The translations under genes were made by a program, and so were the position numbers. The notes beneath the pieces were generated by a model. It worked only from the letters and a program-made list of their open reading frames with translations, was not told the origin of the DNA and did no database searches. A stretch of 39,083 nucleotides of DNA from a virus: IMG/VR virus record IMGVR_UViG_3300035670_000574, positions 1 through 39,083 of that record; one strand, given 5' to 3'. The stretch's first letter is position 1. Every line of letters starts with the position of its first letter. Shown here piece by piece: positions 31,847-36,155 of the stretch.

Positions 31847-32016
31847 CACTCCCGCCCTCACATTCGTTCGGTTGGGCTGCCGCGCAAACTTCGTTTGCTT
31901 GCCCGCAAGGAGGGAGGAGTAGATGTTGTCGACGGGTTCGGGTCGCTGCGAGAGTTTTGTATCCGCTCACTTGAACCGTATAACAACCCCAACCCACACC
32001 ACCCCAAGAGCATGGT

Positions 32017-32047
32017 TTATCCCCACCCATCCACAACAATATCCACA
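32017..32047 (+). other. Three DnaA-box-like repeats, possible replication origin
   Basis: TTATCCCCA (32017), CCATCCACA (32027) and ATATCCACA (32039) lie in the same orientation, 10 and 12 nt apart. They differ from the bacterial DnaA box TTATCCACA at one, two and one positions. The spacing near one helical turn and the place between divergent operons fit an origin. No AT-rich unwinding tract is obvious beside them, so this stays a candidate. Confidence 0.45.
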
Positions 32048-32121
32048 GCCCCAAACACAAATGTGCATCTGTCTCGAAACGGTATATAGGTATCTAGGGT
32101 ACGCGCGCCTCGGCAGACCCC

Positions 32122-32148
32122 CAGTCAAAAAAACTGACTGACCAGTCA
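32122..32148. promoter_or_regulatory. TGACTG/CAGTCA repeat cluster, possible operator
   Basis: CAGTCA occurs at 32122 and 32143 and its complement TGACTG at 32135; the last two form the dyad TGACTG-AC-CAGTCA. The same hexamer overlaps the -35 boxes of the terminase promoter (31586-31591) and the whiB promoter (38669-38674). This suggests a shared regulator binding site. Confidence 0.4.
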
Positions 32149-32248
32149 ATTAGTAACCCCATACCGCTAACTCCTGCTACCAATGTGCTAGCAAGAGCAA
32201 GCAGTGGCAGAGTGTAAGGGTCGCCTAACAGGAAAAGATATCGGGGGG

Positions 32249-32285
32249 CGAACAGGTGTTTGGTTCAGGTGCGAACGGGTGTTCG
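32249..32285 (+). promoter_or_regulatory. Tandem LexA-type (SOS) boxes
   Basis: CGAACAGGTGTTTG (32249-32262) and CGAACGGGTGTTCG (32272-32285) both satisfy the Gram-positive/actinobacterial LexA consensus CGAAC-R-N-R-Y-GTTYG; the second is a perfect CGAAC-N4-GTTCG dyad. They are 23 bp apart (two helical turns) and lie 44 bp before the -35 box of the main rightward promoter. Host LexA, or a phage repressor of the same specificity, would link the early operon to DNA damage. Confidence 0.65.
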
Positions 32286-32328
32286 GGGAATGTGTTGGTG
32301 ATATATCAGAAGTATATGACGGATTGGC

Positions 32329-32357
32329 TTGACATTCTTCCCCCTGTCTGCTATAGT
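32329..32357 (+). promoter_or_regulatory. Main rightward promoter
   Basis: TTGACA (32329-32334) and TATAGT (32352-32357) are 17 nt apart, a near-consensus sigma70-type promoter and the best in the window. The leader of about 47 nt contains the small hairpin GGGGC-GAAAA-GCCCC (32376-32390) before the ATG at 32411. It is the first promoter of the plus-strand operon. Confidence 0.9.
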
Positions 32358-32410
32358 GGTGTTTGTAAGGGAAAAGGGGCGAAAAGCCCCCCAAGTGAAA
32401 GGGGCAAGGA

Positions 32411-32608
32411 ATGACACGCAAGGACTATCAAGCGATAGCGGAGGTTATCGCTTACAGTGTTCGACGATGGGACACTGAGACCGAGGGGAACACTCCCCGC
32501 GAGGTTCGTCAAACTATCGAAGAAATCGCGAACGGAATAGCGGAGGTCTTCGACTGGGATAACCCGAGGTTCGACGCCGACAAGTTCTATCGGGCTTGCG
32601 GACTGTAG
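32411..32608 (+). CDS. First early gene, small hypothetical protein (65 aa)
   Basis: This 65-residue protein begins MTRKDYQAIAEVIAYSVRRW and has DWDNPRFDADKFYRACGL at the end. The helix and the NPRFD-x-x-KF-x-R-A motif are shared by short proteins of many phages and plasmids; function unknown. An AGGGG lies about 9 nt before the ATG. It is followed 7 nt after its TAG by structured element A. Confidence 0.8.
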   Translation: MTRKDYQAIAEVIAYSVRRWDTETEGNTPREVRQTIEEIANGIAEVFDWDNPRFDADKFYRACGL

Positions 32609-32615
32609 ACCCCGC

Positions 32616-32655
32616 GCCTCGCGCCTTGGGCGTGCCGATTCGATTCGGACGAGGC
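32616..32655 (+). ncRNA. Structured element A (three-way junction, stop-proximal)
   Basis: Starting 7 nt after the TAG of the first gene: outer stem GCCTCG (32616-32621)/CGAGGC (32650-32655), inner hairpin CGCC-TTG-GGCG (32622-32632), second hairpin CCGA-TTCGAT-TCGG (32635-32648), then A and the outer strand. The second hairpin carries a TTCGA loop as in tRNA T-arms. Followed by a promoter at 32667-32695. Folding was done by eye only. Confidence 0.5.
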
Positions 32656-32666
32656 ACTAGCAAGGC

Positions 32667-32695
32667 TTGACAGTGTTCTAGTCTTGTGATACAGT
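32667..32695 (+). promoter_or_regulatory. Second rightward promoter
   Basis: TTGACA (32667-32672) and TACAGT (32690-32695) are 17 nt apart. The sequence from the -10 on (TACAGTAAGACATACCAAC) recurs with few changes at 33676. It follows element A and precedes two zinc-ribbon genes. Confidence 0.8.
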
Positions 32696-32728
32696 AAGAC
32701 ATACCAACAACAACAGCAAGGGGAAACA

Positions 32729-32875
32729 ATGACAGTAATGACGCAATACCGCGCCCACTTTACGGGGGCTTGGGTCGCCCAGTGTCCGAATTGCGGAATC
32801 GTGGTTCCGTATTTCGACGAGGATGACCTGAACGAAAACGGCGAATTGACCTGCTACTGCGAGGAGGAAAAATAA
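32729..32875 (+). CDS. Small zinc-ribbon-like protein (48 aa)
   Basis: ATG at 32729 follows AAGGGG by about 7 nt. The 48-residue product begins MTVMTQYRAHFTGAWVAQCP, has CPNC near residue 19 and CYC near the end, with an acidic stretch (FDEDDLNENGE) between. The cysteines could hold a zinc ion. Its TAA overlaps the next ATG (TAATG). Function unknown; typical of early phage host-takeover peptides. Confidence 0.72.
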   Translation: MTVMTQYRAHFTGAWVAQCPNCGIVVPYFDEDDLNENGELTCYCEEEK

Positions 32876-33087
32876 TGTTCACCGATACAGCGCAAAAATA
32901 CCGAGACAAGTTCACTATCGGATTCACCTATCACGCGGACTGCTACTGCTACGACTGCGGAGCAGACTTGCCAGAGATAGACCCCGAGGGTAACGAAAAG
33001 CACCCCGTAGCCACTTGGGACAGAGCAGAGTGCCCAGACTGGACTTGTGGCAAGTGTGACGCACCGATAGACAACTGGGGCTACTGA
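32875..33087 (+). CDS. Small zinc-ribbon-like protein (70 aa)
   Basis: This 70-residue protein begins MFTDTAQKYRDKFTIGFTYH and has CYCYDC (about 24-29), then ECPDWTCGKCDAP (about 52-64), i.e. two cysteine pairs suitable for a zinc ribbon. It is acidic overall. Coupled by TAATG to the 48-residue gene, so the two may work together. The stop is followed 8 nt later by structured element B. Confidence 0.75.
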   Translation: MFTDTAQKYRDKFTIGFTYHADCYCYDCGADLPEIDPEGNEKHPVATWDRAECPDWTCGKCDAPIDNWGY

Positions 33088-33105
33088 CCCCAATACCCCT
33101 AGCCC
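33083..33105 (+). repeat. 23-nt direct repeat around a stop codon, copy 1
   Basis: These 23 nt (starting ACTGACCCCAATACCCC) are identical to 33593-33615. In both places the repeat begins 2 nt before the TGA stop of a gene and ends inside the first stem of a structured element. Such exact identity across an end-of-gene boundary indicates a duplicated functional unit. Confidence 0.9.
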
Positions 33106-33139
33106 GTATCGACGGCGTAGGTTCGTGACCTACTAGGGG
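33096..33139 (+). ncRNA. Structured element B (tRNA-like three-way junction)
   Basis: Starting 8 nt after a TGA: outer stem CCCCTAG (33096-33102)/CTAGGGG (33133-33139), inner hairpin CCGT-ATCG-ACGG (33104-33115), and GTAGG-TTCGTGA-CCTAC (33117-33133) with a 7-nt T-loop-like loop directly abutting the 3' outer strand, as the T-arm abuts the acceptor in tRNA. A small hairpin CGGAC-ACAA-GTCCG (33144-33157) follows, then a CAA-rich leader. Confidence 0.55.
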
Positions 33140-33181
33140 ACGACGGACACAAGTCCGCAACAACAACAAGGAGGGCAAAAA

Positions 33182-33412
33182 ATGGACATAGTGAAGAGGG
33201 GCGACACTTATGTTGTCGTCGTGAATCAGGACGAAATCGAGGACATTCGGCGCGCACTGTCGGTAGAACTGGACAGGAGAGAGACGGATTTCTGGAATGT
33301 GAACGAAATCAGAAGCACCGATAGCGTGACCGTCGAACGAATCCGTGAGAGGTATCTCAGGGCGGAGCGTAACTATGTGACGGTGTCGCAATCCATCAGG
33401 GGGAACAAATGA
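33182..33412 (+). CDS. Small early protein (76 aa)
   Basis: This 76-residue protein begins MDIVKRGDTYVVVVNQDEIE, then DIRRALSVELDRRETDFWNV and a final basic/acidic helix (VERIRERYLRAERNY). AAGGAGGG lies about 6 nt before the ATG at 33182, preceded by a CAACAACAACAA leader. The product looks like a strand-helix-helix fold. The stop overlaps the next ATG. Function unknown. Confidence 0.75.
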   Translation: MDIVKRGDTYVVVVNQDEIEDIRRALSVELDRRETDFWNVNEIRSTDSVTVERIRERYLRAERNYVTVSQSIRGNK

Positions 33413-33597
33413 AAGAGGAACACATTACGACGGGAGGAAACTACAAAACCACCGTCGAAATCATGCGAGCACTATCGCAACTCTTTCGGAACCTAGGCGA
33501 CATAGCAACGGCGAACAACTGGGAGATAGAGGCACTTGCGGAGGAGTCCCGTGGACGGTGGAAAGAGGTTTACTTCGACGGGAAGGTCATCAACTGA
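33409..33597 (+). CDS. Small early protein (62 aa)
   Basis: This 62-residue protein begins MKEEHITTGGNYKTTVEIMR and is mostly helical (ALSQLFRNLGDIATANNWEI), ending YFDGKVIN. It overlaps the previous gene by 4 nt (ATGA). Its TGA lies in the 23-nt repeat and is followed 8-9 nt later by structured element C. Function unknown. Confidence 0.72.
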   Translation: MKEEHITTGGNYKTTVEIMRALSQLFRNLGDIATANNWEIEALAEESRGRWKEVYFDGKVIN

Positions 33598-33615
33598 CCC
33601 CAATACCCCTAGCCC
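33593..33615 (+). repeat. 23-nt direct repeat around a stop codon, copy 2
   Basis: Identical to 33083-33105. Beyond the repeat the two loci differ, but the differing sequence still folds into the same outer-stem-plus-two-hairpins plan, so the conserved part is the stop region and the 5' strand of the outer stem. Confidence 0.9.
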
Positions 33616-33652
33616 ACCGTAGGGTGGCACAAGCGTCAAGGCTTGACTAGGG
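33606..33652 (+). ncRNA. Structured element C (three-way junction)
   Basis: Outer stem CCCTAG (33607-33612)/CTAGGG (33647-33652), inner hairpin CCACC-GTAG-GGTGG (33614-33627), second hairpin CAAGC-GTCAAG-GCTTG (33630-33645) followed by one A. Same topology as element B but with different stem sequences that remain paired, i.e. compensating changes. The loop of the second hairpin is not TTCG here. A possible -35 (TTGACT, 33643) lies inside the structure. Confidence 0.55.
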
Positions 33653-33675
33653 ACGATACATACGCTAGTGTGTAT

Positions 33676-33699
33676 TACAGTTAGACATATCAACTACAA
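33676..33699 (+). promoter_or_regulatory. Partly conserved promoter block, third in the operon
   Basis: TACAGTTAGACATATCAAC here matches 32690 on at nearly every base, so a -10 element is likely. The best -35 (TTGACT at 33643-33648) is 27 nt away, too far; a weaker GATACA is 15 nt away. It may be a degenerate or activator-dependent promoter for the ArdA-like gene at 33712. Confidence 0.4.
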
Positions 33700-33711
33700 G
33701 AAGGGATAGCA

Positions 33712-34053
33712 ATGGAAACACAAGAGCAAGAGCAGACCTACACCTACGAGGGCTACCTACTGGAGCACTTCTACGGTGAGGGCGACCCTATGGAGGCGTT
33801 CGGGGTGTACCTCGACAACTTCCACAAGAAGGACGCACAACTCACCGAGGACGAATGGTCGGGACACTTCTCAGATTTCGAGGAGGCATACATCGGGGAG
33901 ATGACGGTCAAGGAATACGCCGAACAACTTGCCGAAGAGAACTATCCCGAGGCGGTCAAGTGTAAGTATTTCGACTACGACGCCTACGCGAACGACTTAG
34001 AGCGTGGTGGCGAGGTATGGGAAACCGACGGACACTTGTTCCGCAGTTACTAA
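33712..34053 (+). CDS. ArdA-like antirestriction protein
   Basis: This 113-residue, strongly acidic protein begins METQEQEQTYTYEGYLLEHF. The C-terminal half has DEWSGHFSDFEEAYIGEMTV, KEYAEQLAEENYPE and YFDYDAYANDLERGGEVWET followed by DGHLFRSY; the F-x-D-x-E-A-Y-x-G and YFDY-x-A-[YF]-A-x-D-L motifs are those of ArdA. ArdA mimics bent B-DNA and blocks type I restriction enzymes soon after DNA entry. It is shorter than the usual ArdA (about 165 residues): the N-terminal domain is mostly missing. AAGGGA precedes the ATG. Confidence 0.82.
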   Translation: METQEQEQTYTYEGYLLEHFYGEGDPMEAFGVYLDNFHKKDAQLTEDEWSGHFSDFEEAYIGEMTVKEYAEQLAEENYPEAVKCKYFDYDAYANDLERGGEVWETDGHLFRSY

Positions 34054-34084
34054 CAACAACACAACACAGAAGGGAAACAACAAC

Positions 34085-34393
34085 ATGAACACGCAAGAAC
34101 AAGAGCAGACAGTCTCAGTATGGGACTATCTCGAACGAGAGAACACGAAAGCACCGCAAGCCGAGGCACTCTATCGTTGGGGTCTCAACTGCGACCGATA
34201 CAACAACCCGTTTCTTCTCTATCTCGACCTCATTGGATGGAGTGACGACAACTACGGGGCGAACGTCGGACAGCACACGCGACAGGGATACATGGAGGCG
34301 GACTATCTCGCCGACGCCCTCAAAGAATGGGCAGTGAACCCTCACGCCGTGGAGAACTGGCTTGACGACCTCATGGAAACGGAAGGGGTCTAA
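34085..34393 (+). CDS. Acidic early protein (102 aa), possible DNA mimic
   Basis: This 102-residue protein begins MNTQEQEQTVSVWDYLEREN, so it shares its first residues (TQEQEQT) with the ArdA-like protein just upstream. Other parts are FLLYLDLIGWSDDNYGANVG, YMEADYLADALKEWAVNPHA and NWLDDLMETEGV. It is rich in Asp and Glu with few Lys. The shared start suggests duplication of the translation-start region or a common signal. Function unknown; partner antirestriction protein is a guess. Confidence 0.75.
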   Translation: MNTQEQEQTVSVWDYLERENTKAPQAEALYRWGLNCDRYNNPFLLYLDLIGWSDDNYGANVGQHTRQGYMEADYLADALKEWAVNPHAVENWLDDLMETEGV

Positions 34394-34395
34394 CC

Positions 34396-34650
34396 GTGAA
34401 CCTTGACACAATGGAACACGCCTATCTTCTCTACGGGCTACAAGAGGGCGACTACCTTGTCCTCGACTGTCTGCCCACAGGGTCGCACCTCACGGCAGGA
34501 GAATTAGAGAACACGCACGCCATATGCGATATCTCGCATTGGACACAGGACGACCTCGACGAGTTCGCAGAGATGGGGACGGGCAACCAGTACGCCATCG
34601 TCGAACAGTTAGAACTGGCAGTATTCGCACAAGAAATGAAAGGAAACTAA
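34396..34650 (+). CDS. Acidic early protein (84 aa)
   Basis: A GTG at 34396 (or ATG at 34411) starts an 84-residue acidic protein: MNLDTMEHAYLLYGLQEGDY, LVLDCLPTGSHLTAGELENT, DISHWTQDDLDEFAEMGTGN. It has no lysine until the last three residues (KGN). This fits the strongly acidic character of the block. It may be another DNA-mimic type inhibitor. Function unknown. Confidence 0.68.
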   Translation: MNLDTMEHAYLLYGLQEGDYLVLDCLPTGSHLTAGELENTHAICDISHWTQDDLDEFAEMGTGNQYAIVEQLELAVFAQEMKGN

Positions 34651-34652
34651 AC

Positions 34653-34895
34653 ATGAGATACGCAGTACGCGCCGACCTAATCGCACAAGACCTAGCAATC
34701 CCTGACGCAAGACGTGACGAGCACTACACCGACGACTACGTTCGAGGTCTCACGTTCATCGCATGGGTAGATGACAGCACCTATGAAGATGACGAGGACG
34801 GGACGGTCGCCAAATTCCACAACGCCGAAGGCGACGAGGTCTATCTGTACAGCATTGACCTTGACTACATCAACGAAGGAAAACAACAGCAATGA
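34653..34895 (+). CDS. Acidic early protein (80 aa)
   Basis: ATG at 34653 follows AAAGGAAA by about 6 nt. The 80-residue product begins MRYAVRADLIAQDLAIPDAR, then has FIAWVDDSTYEDDEDGTVAK and DEVYLYSIDLDYINEGKQQQ. About a quarter of the residues are Asp or Glu. Its stop overlaps the next ATG. Function unknown. Confidence 0.7.
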   Translation: MRYAVRADLIAQDLAIPDARRDEHYTDDYVRGLTFIAWVDDSTYEDDEDGTVAKFHNAEGDEVYLYSIDLDYINEGKQQQ

Positions 34896-35104
34896 CAACC
34901 ACAGCACAAGAACTGTCAGCCAACATCGGCAAGACCGCGACACTCAAAGTCGCAGGAACAAGCCTCGCGTTTGAGGTGACGGTCATGGACGCACGGAAAC
35001 GTTACGGCAACCTCGACTACAAGGTGAAGCCCGTGGCAGGTGAGGGTGAGGCGTGGCATCAGTCCACCGCACTCAGTTTTTCGCAGGTTGAGGAGACCCA
35101 ATGA
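34892..35104 (+). CDS. Small early protein (70 aa)
   Basis: This 70-residue protein begins MTTTAQELSANIGKTATLKV and reads AFEVTVMDARKRYGNLDYKV, then ALSFSQVEETQ. Alternating hydrophobic positions suggest a small beta-barrel, possibly SH3- or OB-like. It overlaps its neighbour by 4 nt (ATGA). Function unknown. Confidence 0.68.
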   Translation: MTTTAQELSANIGKTATLKVAGTSLAFEVTVMDARKRYGNLDYKVKPVAGEGEAWHQSTALSFSQVEETQ

Positions 35105-35115
35105 AATCGGGGTAC

Positions 35116-35144
35116 TTGACAAACGAACAAAAGTGTGATACACT
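35116..35144 (+). promoter_or_regulatory. Fourth rightward promoter
   Basis: TTGACA (35116-35121) and TACACT (35139-35144) are 17 nt apart, with AGTGTGA before the -10 as at 32667-32695. It lies just after the stop at 35104 and inside the alternative N-terminus of the next gene. Confidence 0.75.
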
Positions 35145-35184
35145 TGTATCTGTAGGCAACGAGAAGGGGAGAGGAGGTGAGGAG

Positions 35185-35370
35185 ATGGGAACTACCAAAA
35201 CATTTTGGGGCTGTCCAAAATGCAAGCGGGAGTTCACCGAGGGCATAACCCCACACCATGTGCGGACATTCATGGACCTGTCAAGTCCGAAGGTCTTTGA
35301 GAGTCCGTGCGATGGAAGCGGGGAAAAGACTGTCAGAATTGACAGGCAGACCCGAAGGCGACTCAAGTAA
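35185..35370 (+). CDS. Small zinc-ribbon-like protein (61 aa), possible dual start
   Basis: ATG at 35185 is chosen because AGGAGGTGA lies 4 nt before it and the promoter at 35116-35144 would start RNA near 35151. The product begins MGTTKTFWGCPKCKREFTEG, with CPKC and a later CDGSGEK. An in-frame ATG at 35101 (28 residues longer, overlapping the previous stop as ATGA and with GAGGAG upstream) is also plausible, giving an 89-residue form. The C-terminus is basic. Function unknown. Confidence 0.68.
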   Translation: MGTTKTFWGCPKCKREFTEGITPHHVRTFMDLSSPKVFESPCDGSGEKTVRIDRQTRRRLK

Positions 35371-35378
35371 CACAGGTC

Positions 35379-35418
35379 GGGTGACTGGCAGACATCGGGG
35401 TTCGAGTCCCCGACACCC
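35379..35418 (+). ncRNA. Structured element D: orphan tRNA T-arm/acceptor-like minihelix
   Basis: Eight nt after a TAA: outer stem GGGTG (35379-35383)/CACCC (35414-35418), an 11-nt stretch, then a perfect tRNA T-arm CGGGG-TTCGAGT-CCCCG (35396-35412) one nt from the 3' outer strand. No D-arm, anticodon arm or CCA is present, and no matching 7-nt acceptor 5' strand lies at tRNA distance. A GNRA-type hairpin GGTC-GCAA-GACC (35423-35434) follows. It could be a tRNA remnant, an att-like tRNA 3' end, or an RNase P/Z substrate. Confidence 0.6.
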
Positions 35419-35464
35419 ACAAGGTCGCAAGACCGACACACAACCAACCAGAAAGGGGACAGCA

Positions 35465-35668
35465 ATGAAAGTAACAGCAATACGGTCATTCACCTACGAC
35501 ACCGAAGAAATCAAAGACACCATACGGGAACTCAACAACGACCCGAACATGGAGGTCAGCGACGACGAAGCGATGGACTACATCAACGGTTACATCGAGG
35601 AAGATATGCGGTCGCCACTTTGTCGGCACGATGTCGTTGTGGTGGACGAAGACGGAAACGAAATCTAG
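35465..35668 (+). CDS. Acidic early protein (67 aa)
   Basis: ATG at 35465 follows AAAGGGGA by about 7 nt. The 67-residue product begins MKVTAIRSFTYDTEEIKDTI, then EVSDDEAMDYINGYIEEDMR and ends VVVDEDGNEI. It is a strand-helix-helix-strand acidic peptide. A related layout is seen in other phages' early peptides. Function unknown. Confidence 0.72.
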   Translation: MKVTAIRSFTYDTEEIKDTIRELNNDPNMEVSDDEAMDYINGYIEEDMRSPLCRHDVVVVDEDGNEI

Positions 35669-35676
35669 GAGGGACA

Positions 35677-35853
35677 ATGCAAAAGCAAGGGGTGACAATC
35701 GAGTTCACGTTTCCCGCGTACTGGGTCGCACAGGACTTCATCGAAGAACTGTTCGAAGCGTACCGAGAGATGGGGGGCGAGTCCGCAACCCAAGTGTCGG
35801 CTCAAGTCGTCGGCAGTTGGGTCTTTGACAAAACCAAGGAGGAACAGCAATGA
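35677..35853 (+). CDS. Small early protein (58 aa)
   Basis: ATG at 35677 follows AGGAGGGA by 4-5 nt, one of the strongest ribosome sites of the operon. The 58-residue product begins MQKQGVTIEFTFPAYWVAQD, then FIEELFEAYREMGGESATQV and a final strand. Its stop overlaps the next ATG by 4 nt. It resembles a strand-helix-strand fold. Function unknown. Confidence 0.72.
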   Translation: MQKQGVTIEFTFPAYWVAQDFIEELFEAYREMGGESATQVSAQVVGSWVFDKTKEEQQ

Positions 35854-36155
35854 AAACATACACACCGCAAGAGGTCGCCAGCCGACTCGACATCACCATC
35901 AACAAAGCCCAGTCACTCATGGCATGGGCGAAACGAAAAGCGATGAGCATGTCCATCCAGTCACACACCACCAAGACGTTCTATCTAGAACACGACGAGT
36001 GGGACAGCAAGTTTGGGGTGGACATCAACTACTACATCGGGGTCGATTCCGTCCTCAAAATCATCGCCTACCCCATCGACGAGACAGGGCAGGTCGATAC
36101 CGACACCAGCCGTGAGGTTGTCCTCACTCGCACCAAGGTCAAGGCAACAGCATGA
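35850..36155 (+). CDS. Excisionase/MerR-like helix-turn-helix protein (101 aa)
   Basis: This 101-residue protein begins MKTYTPQEVASRLDITINKA, followed by QSLMAWAKRKAMSM; TPQEVASRLDI-x-x-x-x-A is the winged helix-turn-helix start seen in excisionases and MerR-like regulators. The rest is beta-rich with acidic turns (FYLEHDEWDSKFGVDINYYI). It could regulate operon expression or bind DNA as an adaptor. No integrase is in view, so excision itself is unproven. Confidence 0.68.
   Translation: MKTYTPQEVASRLDITINKAQSLMAWAKRKAMSMSIQSHTTKTFYLEHDEWDSKFGVDINYYIGVDSVLKIIAYPIDETGQVDTDTSREVVLTRTKVKATA

Larger units (their letters stand above)
31847..32328. other. Divergent non-coding control region
   Basis: I see no convincing gene here. 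The stretch holds a possible stem-loop around 31849-31922 (CTCCCGCCCTC against GAGGGAGGAG, with the inner hairpin GCAAAC-TTC-GTTTGC at 31884-31898), three DnaA-box-like 9-mers, a TGACTG repeat cluster, two LexA-like boxes and the palindrome TGATATATCA (32299-32308). Weak promoter-like pairs occur on both strands near 31955-31985 (TTGTAT/TATAAC rightward). It separates the leftward late genes from the rightward early genes. Confidence 0.6.

Noticed and set aside
31955-31984. Rightward promoter TTGTAT-16-TATAAC
   Set aside because: The -10 is good but the -35 is poor and there is no gene directly downstream; kept only as a remark in the control region.
33085-33107. Stop-codon readthrough stimulated by a structure 8 nt downstream, as in some retroviruses
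   Set aside because: The spacing fits, but in two of the four elements a second in-frame TAG lies within the stem five codons later, so no useful extension would result.
33096-33139. Hammerhead or twister self-cleaving ribozyme
   Set aside because: The three-way junction shape suggested it, but the conserved CUGANGA/GAAA hammerhead core and the twister core bases are missing in all copies.
35340-35420. A complete tRNA gene
   Set aside because: Only the T-arm and a 5-bp acceptor-like stem are present; there is no anticodon arm, D-arm or matching 7-nt acceptor strand at tRNA distance.
35850-36155. Excisionase as proof of a temperate life style
   Set aside because: The helix-turn-helix start is suggestive, but no integrase or repressor is seen in the window; such domains also occur in ordinary regulators.
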